This document shows positions 47,848 to 57,778 of a stretch of 64,000 bases of DNA, piece by piece. Source of the stretch: an uncultured Clostridia bacterium (GTDB taxonomy: Bacteria; Bacillota; Clostridia; Oscillospirales; Oscillospiraceae); assembly GCA_947383645.1 (NCBI GenBank), contig CANDEH010000003.1, forward strand, positions 1 to 64,000, read 5' to 3'. Numbering within the stretch: the first letter of the stretch is position 1; every line of letters starts with the position of its first letter. Under the pieces are notes generated by a model that had not been told where the DNA came from, did not search any database, and saw only the letters and a list, made by a program, of their open reading frames with translations. The position numbers and the translations under genes are program-made.

Positions 47848-50565
47848 TCATTTCATCTCGTTTATCGCGATAATCTCAAATCCATCTTCCGCCGATCCCT
47901 GAAACCAGACGCTGCCCTGGCCTATCATCACGCCGTCCCAGCGCCGAAACAGGTCTCCCGGGTCGGCGGAGAGCAGGTCGGCACGGGTCTCCGGCCCCAT
48001 GACGCGGTCGTAGGCCGCCAGGAAGTCCTTGGGGTCCTCCAGGCGGAGGGGCTCCCCCTCCCGCCGGAGGGCGAGGGGGTAGCGGACCATCGCCGCCAGC
48101 GATTCGGCGTCGTCCCGGGCGGCGGCATCGCGCACCGCGGCGGCAAAGGCAGTCTCGCCGTAGGCCGTCGGGGCGGCGGAGACCTCCTCCGCTCCTGTGA
48201 CGGAGACGCTGCCCCGCACATTTCCCAACGCACCGTCAACGGCCCGGAGGAACAGCCGGTAGGCGCCGGGCTCTGCCGGGGGAGCGAAGGTGAAGTCGGC
48301 GGCACACCGCAGCAGATCGTCCCCCTGCCGCCGGTTCAGCACGGCGCAGCAGACGGTTTGCAGGGCCTCGTCCCCGGGGCGGGCAAAGCCCACTTGCAGA
48401 GCGTTCCCGGTTCCCGCAGAGACGTCGTACCGGATCTGATCCCCCTTGTCTAACATGTAGTCCCCCAGCCAGAGGGTCTGGCCGGCCTCTATGGAGGCAA
48501 CATCGATGGGGAAGGCCGCCGCCTCCGGCTCCTCGTCGCCGAAAAGCTCTTTGCGCTCCGCCTCGGTTAGGGGGGCGACGCCCTGGATGGCTCCGGTCTC
48601 GTCCCGGAGGATTTTGATGTCGATACTGCCCAAGGGGTTCATCTCCAGGCGGTAGAAGGACTGGTTGGGCTGCCGGTCCAGGAAGATGTGGACCAGCTGG
48701 CCCTGGTAGTAGTAGTTCTTCCCCTCCGCGGTGACGCCGTGGGCGCGGTACTCCTCCGCCAGCCGGCGGTCCAGCTCCCGCTCCATGGCCTCCTTCTCTC
48801 CGTCCATGTCCAGGGCGTCGTAGAGGACGGCGCGGAAGCTGGCGCGGCTGTCCCGCTCCGCCTGCCGGCTCCAGGTTTTCAGGGTCTCCCCGTCCATATA
48901 GCCGTTGGCCAGGACGGAGAAGAAGGAGACACGGCTGTCGGCGTAGGACCGCTGAGCGAATTCGCCGATCAGGGGGCTGTTCGGGGACAGGCGGGAGACG
49001 GCGGCGGCAAAGAAGCCCACATAGCCGTCCTCATAGCAGCGGTTCAGGAAACTGCGCTGCTCCTCCTCGCCCAGGAGGCCGAAGGCCGCGGCGAAGGCGC
49101 CCGTCTCCCCCTCCCGGTAGGCCTGCTCCGCCAGGTCCGCGTAGGCGCCGGCGGTATTGGCGTCACCGCCGACGTGCCGCACGCTGACCAACAGGGCTCG
49201 CGTCAGGGGGTGGTCCGTGTTCTCCGCCTCCTTCCGGAGACGGTCCAGCTGATAAATGAGGGCGGACAGGGCCTCCGGGTCCTCCAGGATGCCGGCGCAG
49301 ACCGGGTCGTAGTACACCGTTACCTCCGCTCCGGAGGGCAGGGGGAGGGAGCGGCCGGGGTAGTAGTCCGCCGCTTTTTCGCTGACGTTCCAGCCCAGCT
49401 CGAAGAACCAGGGGAACTGGTTGTACACCTCCTGGGTGTAGCGGCGGGCGGCGGCGGCGCCCTTGATCTCGTCGGGGACGCTGCCCAGGGACAGGTTCAT
49501 GGCGGGGGTCTCCGGGTCCGCGGACCCGGGCGCGCCGGTGCTGGCCCCGGCGGCGACGGCCCCCGCCGTCAGGAGCAGGGCCAGCAGCAGGGACATGGCC
49601 CCGGACATCTTAGCCGTGTTTCTGTCGTTCATAATGGCATCCAGCCTCTCTTTCAGCAGCTTTCCGCTCTCGCTGAGGGTCAGGGAGGCGGCGGGGGGTA
49701 TCCCCCGGCCCGCGGCCCGGAGGAGGGTGTCCCCGTAGGCCCGGCGCTCCCCGGCGCTGAGGGAGGCCATCACCGCCTCGTCACAGGAGAGCTCGCAGGC
49801 CCGGTCCACCTCCCGGACCATCCGCCAGATCAGGGGGTTGAACCAGTGGACGCAGAGGGCCAGCTGGGCCAGATGCTTGACCAGCAGGTCCCGCCGGCGG
49901 CAGTGGACCAGCTCGTGACACACCGTGTAGCGAAAGTCCTCCTCCGACAGCGACAGGCTGGGCAGTACGATGCAGGGGCGGCGGACCCCCAGCAGCATCG
50001 GCGTGGAGACGGCGGGGTTCTCCCAGAGCTCCACCGGGCGGCGGACCCCCGTCTCCTGTCCCAGCAGGGCCAGGCGGTCCAGGAGGGCCGGGTCGTCTAC
50101 CGGCTGTCCCCCCGAGCGGAGAAGGCGGGCAAAGCGCCGGTACTGCGCCATCCGGTACAGCAGCAGGAGCAGGGCTCCGGACAGCCAGATCCACCCCGGG
50201 GTCTGCCGGAGGGCCTGCCAAATGGCGCCGGGGGCGGGGGCGGCAGGTTCCGGCGGGGCAGGGGTGTTTTCTGCCGGCCTGCTGTCCGCGTCTGCTCCGG
50301 CGTTTCCCGCCGGGGCGGTGACAGCGGGTGAAAGGACGCCGGGGACGGCGGCGGGCGGGGGCTCCGGCGGGCGGAACAGGGTCCCCACCAGGCTCACCGG
50401 CGACGACAGGGGCAGGAGCAGCCGGGCGATGACAAGGAGCCAGACGTAGTACCGCCACCGGCGGCTGAGACGGCGGCCCAGCAGGGGCCGGAGGATCAGA
50501 AGGGTCAGGATCAGCAGGGAGCCGGAGAGGGACAGGGAGAGCACGGTTTGAAACGCTCCGTTCAC
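47848..50565 (-). CDS. M56-family (BlaR1/MecR1-like) membrane metallopeptidase sensor
   Basis: The protein is 905 residues from GTG 50565, which overlaps the BlaI stop by 4 bases. The open frame upstream to 51009 is antisense-like noise over the BlaI gene. The N-terminal 330 residues hold four membrane helices and the zinc peptidase: HELVH near residue 216 (TVCHELVHCRRRDLLVKHLA) and CELSCDEAVMAS as the third-ligand segment. The C-terminal 550 residues are extracellular. They lack a penicillin-binding SxxK-type domain that I can see and instead carry repeats like LAEQAYREGETGAFAAAF and a late beta domain. BlaR1-type proteins sense a ligand outside and trigger cleavage of BlaI inside. The ligand here is unlikely to be a beta-lactam bound covalently; that is inference. 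Confidence 0.85.
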   Translation of the reverse strand: MNGAFQTVLSLSLSGSLLILTLLILRPLLGRRLSRRWRYYVWLLVIARLLLPLSSPVSLVGTLFRPPEPPPAAVPGVLSPAVTAPAGNAGADADSRPAENTPAPPEPAAPAPGAIWQALRQTPGWIWLSGALLLLLYRMAQYRRFARLLRSGGQPVDDPALLDRLALLGQETGVRRPVELWENPAVSTPMLLGVRRPCIVLPSLSLSEEDFRYTVCHELVHCRRRDLLVKHLAQLALCVHWFNPLIWRMVREVDRACELSCDEAVMASLSAGERRAYGDTLLRAAGRGIPPAASLTLSESGKLLKERLDAIMNDRNTAKMSGAMSLLLALLLTAGAVAAGASTGAPGSADPETPAMNLSLGSVPDEIKGAAAARRYTQEVYNQFPWFFELGWNVSEKAADYYPGRSLPLPSGAEVTVYYDPVCAGILEDPEALSALIYQLDRLRKEAENTDHPLTRALLVSVRHVGGDANTAGAYADLAEQAYREGETGAFAAAFGLLGEEEQRSFLNRCYEDGYVGFFAAAVSRLSPNSPLIGEFAQRSYADSRVSFFSVLANGYMDGETLKTWSRQAERDSRASFRAVLYDALDMDGEKEAMERELDRRLAEEYRAHGVTAEGKNYYYQGQLVHIFLDRQPNQSFYRLEMNPLGSIDIKILRDETGAIQGVAPLTEAERKELFGDEEPEAAAFPIDVASIEAGQTLWLGDYMLDKGDQIRYDVSAGTGNALQVGFARPGDEALQTVCCAVLNRRQGDDLLRCAADFTFAPPAEPGAYRLFLRAVDGALGNVRGSVSVTGAEEVSAAPTAYGETAFAAAVRDAAARDDAESLAAMVRYPLALRREGEPLRLEDPKDFLAAYDRVMGPETRADLLSADPGDLFRRWDGVMIGQGSVWFQGSAEDGFEIIAINEMK

Positions 50566-50936
50566 GGCTTTTCCTCCTCCCAGAACCGCTTCAGCTCCGC
50601 ATAGTCCTCCGGCGTGAGCAGGTCCTTTTGGATCAGCGCAGCCACCAGACCCCTGGCGCTGCCCGCATAGAGCTTGTCCATCAGCGCCTGGGTCTGGGCC
50701 GTCTGGTAGTCCAGCTGGGACACCACGGCGGCGTACTCGTTGCGCCGGCCCAGCTTGTTCACCCGCAGCAGCCCCTTCTCCACCAGGCGGGAGAGAAGGG
50801 TAATCACCGTGTTCTTCTGCCACGTGCAGCCCGACCGGGCCAGGGCCTCCATAATCTCGGCGTACCGGGCCCGGCCGCCGGCGGACCAGACGATCCGCAT
50901 CAGCGCCAGCTCGGAGTCGGATACCGGCTGTACCAT
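50562..50936 (-). CDS. BlaI/MecI/CopY-family transcriptional repressor
   Basis: The protein is 124 residues, the family length, from ATG 50936 behind GGGAGG. The winged helix is typical: VSDSELALMRIVWSAGGRAR, CTWQKNTVITLLSRLVEKGL and RVNKLGRRNEYAAVVSQLDY. The C-terminal helix (LDKLYAGSARGLVAALIQKD) is the dimer and cleavage region. It represses its own operon; the coupled M56 protein (GTGA overlap) should inactivate it. Two operator-like palindromes lie in its promoter. Because no beta-lactamase gene is adjacent, the regulon is probably something other than classic resistance. Confidence 0.92.
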   Translation of the reverse strand: MVQPVSDSELALMRIVWSAGGRARYAEIMEALARSGCTWQKNTVITLLSRLVEKGLLRVNKLGRRNEYAAVVSQLDYQTAQTQALMDKLYAGSARGLVAALIQKDLLTPEDYAELKRFWEEEKP

Positions 50937-50965
50937 GCAGGCATACCTCCCTGTGATTTTTTAGA

Positions 50966-51016
50966 CTACAAGTTGTAGGCTGAAAATAGGATAACAGCTC
51001 GTAGGCCATTTGTCAA
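50966..51016 (-). promoter_or_regulatory. Promoter and two BlaI-type operators
   Basis: On the minus strand TTGACA (51011-51016) and TATCCT (50988-50993) are separated by 17 bp. The spacer carries CTACGAGCTGT (50994-51004). A perfect dyad, CTACAA-G-TTGTAG (50966-50978), lies just past the start point. TACA facing TGTA is the known BlaI/MecI operator core. Confidence 0.8.
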
Positions 51017-51084
51017 GGAGAATTTTTCTCCGGGCTCAGACTGTCAAAAAGACGGGAGAGCAGGATGGCGGTAAGGAGGAAAGT

Positions 51085-51115
51085 GTGAAAGGAACCCAAG
51101 AAGGGTTCCTTTCAC
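51085..51115. terminator. Hairpin in the 51010-51290 gap
   Basis: A 13-bp stem GTGAAAGGAACCC with a 5-nt loop and its complement. No T-run follows in either direction, so its role is unclear. Confidence 0.4.
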
Positions 51116-51179
51116 GTTAAGTCACCCGCCCGCACCCCATGGGCATTTCCTCGCCGCTGCGCGGCTCAGGCACAGGCGA

Positions 51180-51252
51180 CAAATTTCGGCCTGCGGCCGA
51201 AATTTGCTTTAGCTTGCCGAAAAACCCATTGGGTTTTTCGGCAAGCTAAAGC
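51180..51252. repeat. Two long perfect palindromes beside the flavin reductase terminator
   Basis: CAAATTTCGGCC with its complement (51180-51206) is followed by a perfect 22-bp stem (51206-51227, beginning GCTTTAGCTTGCCGAAAAAC, mirrored at 51231-51252) with loop ATT. They are much longer than needed for termination. No gene is present. Confidence 0.7.
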
Positions 51253-51279
51253 CCCGGCAGAGGGGGCTCTGCCGGGGCT
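51250..51279 (-). terminator. Terminator of the flavin reductase gene
   Basis: A 13-bp GC-rich stem AGCCCCGGCAGAG with its complement and loop GGGG lies 12 bp after the stop. TTTAGC follows on the minus strand. Confidence 0.7.
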
Positions 51280-51290
51280 CTCACATCCGC

Positions 51291-51860
51291 TTACTTCATC
51301 AGGTCCTTGCCGGAGGACCAGGCCTGACCCACCTTCTCGCCGATGGCGTAGTAGCCGCTCTGGAAGGTGTCGAAGACGAAGGCGTTAAGGCGCTTGGGGT
51401 CCACCTTGCCCTTCTCGTCCAGGACGCTTTCCTCCGCCAGCACGTTGACGATCTGGCCCACCACGCGAAAGCCGTAGTCGTTGTGGTGGTACTCCATCAC
51501 GCGGCACTCCAGGGTCAGGGGGAACTCCTCCACCACCGGGGCGTCCACCTTCTCGCTCTTCACCGCGTGGAGGCCGCTGCGCTCAAACTTGTCGGGCATC
51601 TTGTTGCCGCTGGCGATGCCGAAGAAGTCCGCCGCCTCCAGGTGGGGGATGTCGGCGATGCTCAGGGTGAAGGCCATGCGCTTTTTGATGTTCTCCGCGG
51701 TCTTGTGGCTCTCGCTGATGTTCAGGGCCACCTTGTCGCTGTCGCAGATGCCGCCCCAGGCCATGTTCATCACATCCACCGTGCCGTCGTCGCAGTAGGT
51801 GGCGATCATCAGCACCGGCATGGGAAACACGTAGTCCTTGACGCCTAAGTCCTTTTTCAT
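51291..51860 (-). CDS. Flavin reductase-like (FMN-binding split barrel) protein
   Basis: The protein is 189 residues from ATG 51860 behind ACGGAGGA. The split-barrel flavoprotein shows FPMPVLMIATYCDDGTVDVM near the N terminus, then NMAWGGICDSDKVALNIS, HKTAENIKKRMAFTLSI and ECRVMEYHHNDYGFRVVG. Such proteins bind FMN and pass electrons from NAD(P)H to flavin or other acceptors in the cytoplasm. The gene is divergent from an HxlR regulator (51989). Pairs of a flavin or quinone reductase with an HxlR/DUF24 regulator are common and often respond to electrophiles or oxidants, so this protein is the likely target. The natural substrate is unknown. Confidence 0.9.
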   Translation of the reverse strand: MKKDLGVKDYVFPMPVLMIATYCDDGTVDVMNMAWGGICDSDKVALNISESHKTAENIKKRMAFTLSIADIPHLEAADFFGIASGNKMPDKFERSGLHAVKSEKVDAPVVEEFPLTLECRVMEYHHNDYGFRVVGQIVNVLAEESVLDEKGKVDPKRLNAFVFDTFQSGYYAIGEKVGQAWSSGKDLMK

Positions 51861-51909
51861 ACAGGGTCCTCCGTTTCAAAAAATAGTTCTGGACTTTTTG
51901 CTGAGCATC

Positions 51910-51966
51910 ATTATAATAGAATCGGAAGAAAAAACAAGTACCCACTTAAAAGTTAGCTGGTTACTT
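51910..51966. promoter_or_regulatory. Divergent regulatory region of flavin reductase and HxlR genes
   Basis: On the minus strand TTGTTT (51932-51937) precedes TATAAT (51910-51915) with a 16-bp spacer. The imperfect inverted repeat AAGTACC (51936-51942) and GGTTACTT (51959-51966) overlaps the -35 side, where an HxlR dimer could bind. Confidence 0.55.
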
Positions 51967-51988
51967 GCGGGAAAGCGGGGTGGCTCCA

Positions 51989-52321
51989 ATGGGTCGGGGC
52001 CGGATTACGGAGGCCAACTGGGAGGAGACGGGGTTCCACTACACCCTGTCCCTGATCGCGGGGAAGTATAAGATGGTGATTCTGTACTGCCTGATGGGGT
52101 ATCAGCCGGTGCGCTTCAATGAGCTGCAGCGGTATATTGGGCGAATTTCGGACAAAACTTTGAGCCAGACGCTGAAGGAGCTGGAGGCCGACGGTCTGAT
52201 CTGCCGCAGGGCCTATCCCCAGATTCCCCCCAAGGTGGAGTATACCCTCAGCCAGCGGGGCACCTCCCTGATGGCGGTGCTGGATCAGCTCTGTCTCTGG
52301 GGCGAGGAGCACCGGCAGTAG
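51989..52321 (+). CDS. HxlR-family (DUF24) winged-helix regulator
   Basis: The protein is 110 residues if started at ATG 51989 (MGRGRITEANWEETG); TTG 51965 or GTG 51980 in the same frame are alternatives. The HxlR domain fills the protein: TLSLIAGKYKMVILYCLMGY, VRFNELQRYIGRISDKTLSQ, TLKELEADGLICRRAYPQIP and KVEYTLSQRG. No conserved N-terminal redox cysteine is seen, only Cys residues in the helices. It probably controls the divergent flavin reductase. The GH42 gene follows after 26 bp and has its own strong ribosome site. Confidence 0.88.
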   Translation: MGRGRITEANWEETGFHYTLSLIAGKYKMVILYCLMGYQPVRFNELQRYIGRISDKTLSQTLKELEADGLICRRAYPQIPPKVEYTLSQRGTSLMAVLDQLCLWGEEHRQ

Positions 52322-52347
52322 GCGGAGCAGGAGAGAAGGAGGATACG

Positions 52348-54300
52348 ATGATGTTTTTAGGTGTTGACTACTACCCCGAGCAGTGGGACGAGGCGCTGCT
52401 GGACGCCGATCTGGACGCCATTGCGGACTTAGGGTGCAATGTGATCCGCATCGCGGAGTTCGCCTGGCACCGGATGGAGAGGCGGGAGGGAGAGTACGAC
52501 TTCTCCTTCTTCGACCGGGTGATCGAAAAGGCGAAGAAGCGGGGGCTCCAGGTGATCCTGGGGACGCCCACCGCCGCCGTCCCCGCCTGGCTGGCCAAAG
52601 CCCACCCGGACGTGCTGTCCCGGGACGAGCACGGGCAGAGCCGGGGGTTCGGCGGCCGGCGGCACGGCTGCTACAACAGCCCCGTCATGCGGGAGTACGC
52701 GGGAAAAATTGCCCGGGCCATGGCGGAGCACTACCGGGGCGAGGGGCAGGTGGCGGCCTGGCAGATCGACAACGAGATCGGCCACGAGGGCAGCGACCTG
52801 TGCTGGTGCCCCCACTGCCACAGGGCGTTTCAGGAATTTCTCCGGGAGAAGTTCCGCGGCGACATCCACGCTCTGAATGAGACCTACGGCACCGCCTTCT
52901 GGTCCCAGGAGTACAACGACTTCGATGAGATTCCCCTGCCCGTCCCCACCCTCACCGCCCACAACCCGGCCCTGCGCCTGGACTGGGAGCGGTTTCGCAG
53001 CGAGAGCGTCGCCGGCTTCCTGAAGCTCCAGGCGGACATCCTCCGGGAGGTCATCCCCGGGGCGGTCATCATCCACGACTTCCCCGGTGGCGGTCTGGAC
53101 AAGCACGCGGACTATGCCCAGGCGGCGAAGTGTCTGGACATCGCCGCCTACAACAACTACCCCGTCTGGGGCGGGCAGAAGGACCCTCTGCCGCCCCACG
53201 AGATCGCCTTCGGCCTGGACTACATCCGGGGGCTGAAGGGGCGGAACTTCTGGATCACCGAGGCCATCATGGGGGCCCAGGGCCACGACGTCACCGGTTT
53301 TCTCCCCCGGCCCTTCCAGGCCAAGCTCTGGTCCTGGCAGGGCATGGCCCACGGCTGCGAGAGCCTGCTGTACTTCCGCTACCGGGGGGCCACCAAGGGG
53401 GCGGAGCAGTTCTGTTACGGCATCGTGGACGCGGACAACCGCCGGGGCCGGAAATTCTACGAGGTGCAGAGCTTTTTCCGGGAGGTCCGCCAGTACGAGG
53501 CGGCGCTGACCGCCCCCATCCGCAGCCAGGTGGCCATCGTCTACGACTACGACGCCCTCTCCGCTTTCCGCATCCAGCGGCAGAGCCTGCTCCTGGACTG
53601 CCACGCGGAGATGAAGCGGTTCTACAAACCCTTCTTTGACCGGAATGTGCCGGTGGACGTGGTACCGGTCTGGACGGACCTCGCCGGGTACAAGGTGGTG
53701 GCGGCGCCCTATCTGATTATCGCCAGGCCGGACTTTCAGGAGCGGGCCCGGGCCTTTGTGGAGGGGGGCGGCACGCTGGTGCTCACCTGTCGCACAGGGG
53801 TGAAAGATACCGACAACAATCTCATCTTCGGCGAGAGCGTCCCCGTGGGCTGGCGGGGTCTGGCCGGCGTCACCGTGGAGGAGACGGAGAGTCTCCAGGA
53901 GGCGGAGGCCTTTTCCGTGCTGGGGGAGGGGGACTTCGCCGGGCGGAAGGGGTCCGGCGGCGTGATCCGGGACCTGCTGCGCGCGGAGGACGCGGAGGTG
54001 CTCTTCCGCTACGCCGACCCCTTCTACCACAGCTATGCCGCCGTCACCAGGAAGCGCTGGGGCGCGGGGGCGGTGTACTATCTGGGCTGCGTTCTGGATC
54101 AGAAGACCACCGCGCTGCTGATGAAGGCGGTGCTGCGGGAGCAGGGGATTGAGGCCGTTCCCTCGGAGGAGGGGGTGGAGATCGTCCGCCGCAGCGGCGG
54201 CGGGCAGAGCATCCGCATGGTGCTCAACCACAACGACCGGTCCGTGGAGGTGGACGGTCAGGTGCTGATGGCCTTCGGGTGCCGGGTGGAGACGCTGTAG
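52348..54300 (+). CDS. Beta-galactosidase, glycoside hydrolase family 42
   Basis: The protein is 650 residues from ATG 52348 behind AAGGAGG; a second ATG follows directly. The GH42 TIM barrel shows MFLGVDYYPEQWDEALLDAD, then RIAEFAWHRMERREGEYDF and GTPTAAVPAWLAKAHPDVL. The acid/base Glu lies in WQIDNEIGHE and the nucleophile Glu in FWITEAIMGAQG. The zinc-type cysteines LCWCPHCH follow the acid/base. A trimerisation domain (residues 390-580) and a small C-terminal beta domain complete the usual three-domain plan. There is no signal peptide, so it hydrolyses imported beta-galactosides. No transporter or sugar regulator lies beside it. Confidence 0.95.
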   Translation: MMFLGVDYYPEQWDEALLDADLDAIADLGCNVIRIAEFAWHRMERREGEYDFSFFDRVIEKAKKRGLQVILGTPTAAVPAWLAKAHPDVLSRDEHGQSRGFGGRRHGCYNSPVMREYAGKIARAMAEHYRGEGQVAAWQIDNEIGHEGSDLCWCPHCHRAFQEFLREKFRGDIHALNETYGTAFWSQEYNDFDEIPLPVPTLTAHNPALRLDWERFRSESVAGFLKLQADILREVIPGAVIIHDFPGGGLDKHADYAQAAKCLDIAAYNNYPVWGGQKDPLPPHEIAFGLDYIRGLKGRNFWITEAIMGAQGHDVTGFLPRPFQAKLWSWQGMAHGCESLLYFRYRGATKGAEQFCYGIVDADNRRGRKFYEVQSFFREVRQYEAALTAPIRSQVAIVYDYDALSAFRIQRQSLLLDCHAEMKRFYKPFFDRNVPVDVVPVWTDLAGYKVVAAPYLIIARPDFQERARAFVEGGGTLVLTCRTGVKDTDNNLIFGESVPVGWRGLAGVTVEETESLQEAEAFSVLGEGDFAGRKGSGGVIRDLLRAEDAEVLFRYADPFYHSYAAVTRKRWGAGAVYYLGCVLDQKTTALLMKAVLREQGIEAVPSEEGVEIVRRSGGGQSIRMVLNHNDRSVEVDGQVLMAFGCRVETL

Positions 54301-54340
54301 GGGCTGTTTGGAAGACTTTCCGAGCGGCGGGGTGACTGGA

Positions 54341-54392
54341 AATTAGGAATTAGGAATGGATGTGTCCGGCTTGCGCCGGACGGGTTGGAATT
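54341..54392. repeat. Dispersed AATTAGGAATTAGG repeat, half copy 3
   Basis: AATTAGGAATTAGGAAT (54341-54357) is followed by a hairpin GTCCGGC/GCCGGAC. The mirrored right arm is reduced to GGAATT, so this copy is truncated or a simpler form. Confidence 0.7.
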
Positions 54393-54502
54393 CATTTTTT
54401 CTTTGTGAAGCTGCATTGTCCGGAGAAAAATTTGTGCGGTCCGGTGGGAGGCCGGTTTTGAAGCGGGCGCTGGAGCTGTCATAAAAATGCAGATTTCTGT
54501 AT

Positions 54503-54541
54503 ACCCGGTTTCCGGCGAAGGCCGGGGGCCGGGTGTTTTTT
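54503..54541 (+). terminator. Terminator-like hairpin downstream of the GH42 gene
   Basis: ACCCGG and CCGG stems with complements end in GTTTTTT. It lies 200 bp after the beta-galactosidase stop. The surrounding 54301-54607 stretch has no gene. Confidence 0.55.
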
Positions 54542-54607
54542 GGGGCGAAAACCTCGGAGCGGTGGCAGGCGGTTCGGGGGAAAGATGCACGAAGGTGCGT
54601 AGTATAA

Positions 54608-56104
<1,497 letters not shown>

Positions 56105-56119
56105 AAAGGGGGTGAGCGG

Positions 56120-57463
56120 ATGAACGACTATATCGCCCGCGTATCGGAGAATCTGGCCAGGACCTACCCCAACGAGGAGGAGTATCTCCAGTGCGTGAAC
56201 TCCTGGCTGGAGATGATCGCCCCGGCGGCGGAGGATCCCCGGTATGAGAAGCTGGACCTCATCACCCGCATGGTGGAGCCGGAGCGGATGTTCTCCTTCC
56301 TGATCCCCTGGGTGGACGACCGGGGCCTCACCCACACCAACCACGGCTACCGGGTCCAGTTCAACAGCGCCATCGGCCCCTACAAGGGGGGCCTGCGGCT
56401 CCACCCGGGGGTGAACCCCTCGGTGGTGAAGTTTTTGGGCTTTGAGCAAACCTACAAGAACGCTCTCACCGGCCTCCCCATCGGCGGGGCCGCCGGCGGC
56501 GCGGACTTCGACCCCCGTGGGAAGTCCAAGCGGGAGATCATGCGCTTCTGCCAGAGCTTCATGTACGCCCTCTACCGCTACATCGGTGCGGACACCGACG
56601 TGCCCGCCGGGGATATCGGCGTGGGCAGCCGGGAGGTGGGCTGGCTCTACGGGGCCTATAAAAAGGTCACCGGCCGGGCGGAGAGCTCCGCCCTCACCGG
56701 CAAGGGGCTGACCTACGGCGGCAGCCGCATCCGCCAGGAGGCGGCGGGCTTCGGCGTGGTGTACTTCCTGGGGCGGATGCTGGAGCACCAGGGTACCACC
56801 CTGGAGGGCAAGCGCCTGGTCGTCTCCGGCTTTGGCAACATGAGCTGGGGCGTCTGCCGCAAGGCGGCGGAGCTGGGGGCCAGAGTGGTGACCCTCTCCG
56901 GCCCCGACGGCTATATCTTCGACGGCGACGGCGTGGCCACCCAGGAGAAGTACGACTTCCTGGTGCAGATGCGCTACAGCGGGGAGGACCGGGTGGAGGC
57001 CTACGCGGAGCGGTTCGGCGTGGAGTTCTACCCCGGCAAAAAGCCCTGGGAGGTCCCCGGCGACGCGGTGCTGCCCTGCGCCACCCAGAACGAGCTGAAC
57101 GTGGAGGACGCGGTGCACATCATCGCCAACAACGTGCGCTACTACGTGGAGGGGGCCAACATGCCCGCCACCGCGGACGCGCTGAAGCTCCTGCGGCTCA
57201 GTCCCAAGATTTTCACGGCGGGGGCCAAGGCCAGCGGGTCCGGCGGCGTGGCGGTGTCGGCCCTGGAGATGGCCCAGAACGCCGTGCGCTACAGCTGGTC
57301 CAGAAGAGAGGTGGATGAGAAGCTGCGGGGGATTATGAGCGCCATCTACGACGCCTCCGTGGCCGCCGCCGAGGAGTACGGCCTGGGGTACGACCTCATC
57401 GCCGGCAACGATATCGCGGCTTTTAAGCGGATCTCCGAGGCGATGATCGCCCAGGGACTGTAA
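56120..57463 (+). CDS. Glutamate dehydrogenase paralogue lacking the catalytic lysine (putative pseudoenzyme)
   Basis: The protein is 447 residues, full length and uninterrupted, with good likeness to GDH along its whole length. ATG 56120 follows AAAAGGGGGTGAG. Retained are the substrate Lys in [24 protein letters not shown], and the catalytic Asp in [18 protein letters not shown]. The active-site motif reads GGAAGGADFDPRGK where the neighbour has [14 protein letters not shown]: codon GCC at 56492-56494 gives Ala125 in place of the catalytic lysine. The dinucleotide loop is SGFGNMSWGVCRKAAELG. Family knowledge says loss of this lysine nearly abolishes catalysis. It may be a regulatory or structural subunit of mixed hexamers with GdhA. 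A strong terminator ends the operon. Confidence 0.93.
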   Translation: MNDYIARVSENLARTYPNEEEYLQCVNSWLEMIAPAAEDPRYEKLDLITRMVEPERMFSFLIPWVDDRGLTHTNHGYRVQFNSAIGPYKGGLRLHPGVNPSVVKFLGFEQTYKNALTGLPIGGAAGGADFDPRGKSKREIMRFCQSFMYALYRYIGADTDVPAGDIGVGSREVGWLYGAYKKVTGRAESSALTGKGLTYGGSRIRQEAAGFGVVYFLGRMLEHQGTTLEGKRLVVSGFGNMSWGVCRKAAELGARVVTLSGPDGYIFDGDGVATQEKYDFLVQMRYSGEDRVEAYAERFGVEFYPGKKPWEVPGDAVLPCATQNELNVEDAVHIIANNVRYYVEGANMPATADALKLLRLSPKIFTAGAKASGSGGVAVSALEMAQNAVRYSWSRREVDEKLRGIMSAIYDASVAAAEEYGLGYDLIAGNDIAAFKRISEAMIAQGL

Positions 57464-57570
57464 GGGCGCGGCCGCGTTGGGCGGCAGGAAGATGCTGGAG
57501 ATGCGGAAGAGGAGGCCGAAACTGGTCTCCTCTTCCTGCTCCGCACGGTTGTCCCCTTGCCCCCGAAAAT

Positions 57571-57620
57571 AAGAGCAGGTACTGACCGGGATTCTGTCCT
57601 GTCAGTACCTGCTCTTTTTT
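57571..57620 (+). terminator. Terminator of the glutamate dehydrogenase operon
   Basis: A perfect 16-bp stem AAGAGCAGGTACTGAC with its complement and a 14-nt loop is followed by a T-run. A second inverted repeat (GGAAGAGGAG facing CTCCTCTTCC, 57505-57536) lies before it. The rest of 57464-57778 shows no gene. Confidence 0.88.
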
Positions 57621-57778
57621 ACGGTGAAAGTGTTTTTGCGGTGGATGCCACAGGAGGCGAGGCGCTGCTTGCCGGCACTCTGCCGCTCCGTCCGGTGTGA
57701 CGCTGCCGCCGGTCTCCCGCGTTTTCCGGGTGCACCGCCCCTGCCGCCGGCACACCCGGCGGCATGCGCCCTATCCGG

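Noticed and set aside
50566..51009. N-terminal extension of the M56 peptidase frame
   Set aside because: This part overlaps the BlaI gene in another frame and gives Gly/Arg-rich noise; the GTGA overlap marks the real start.
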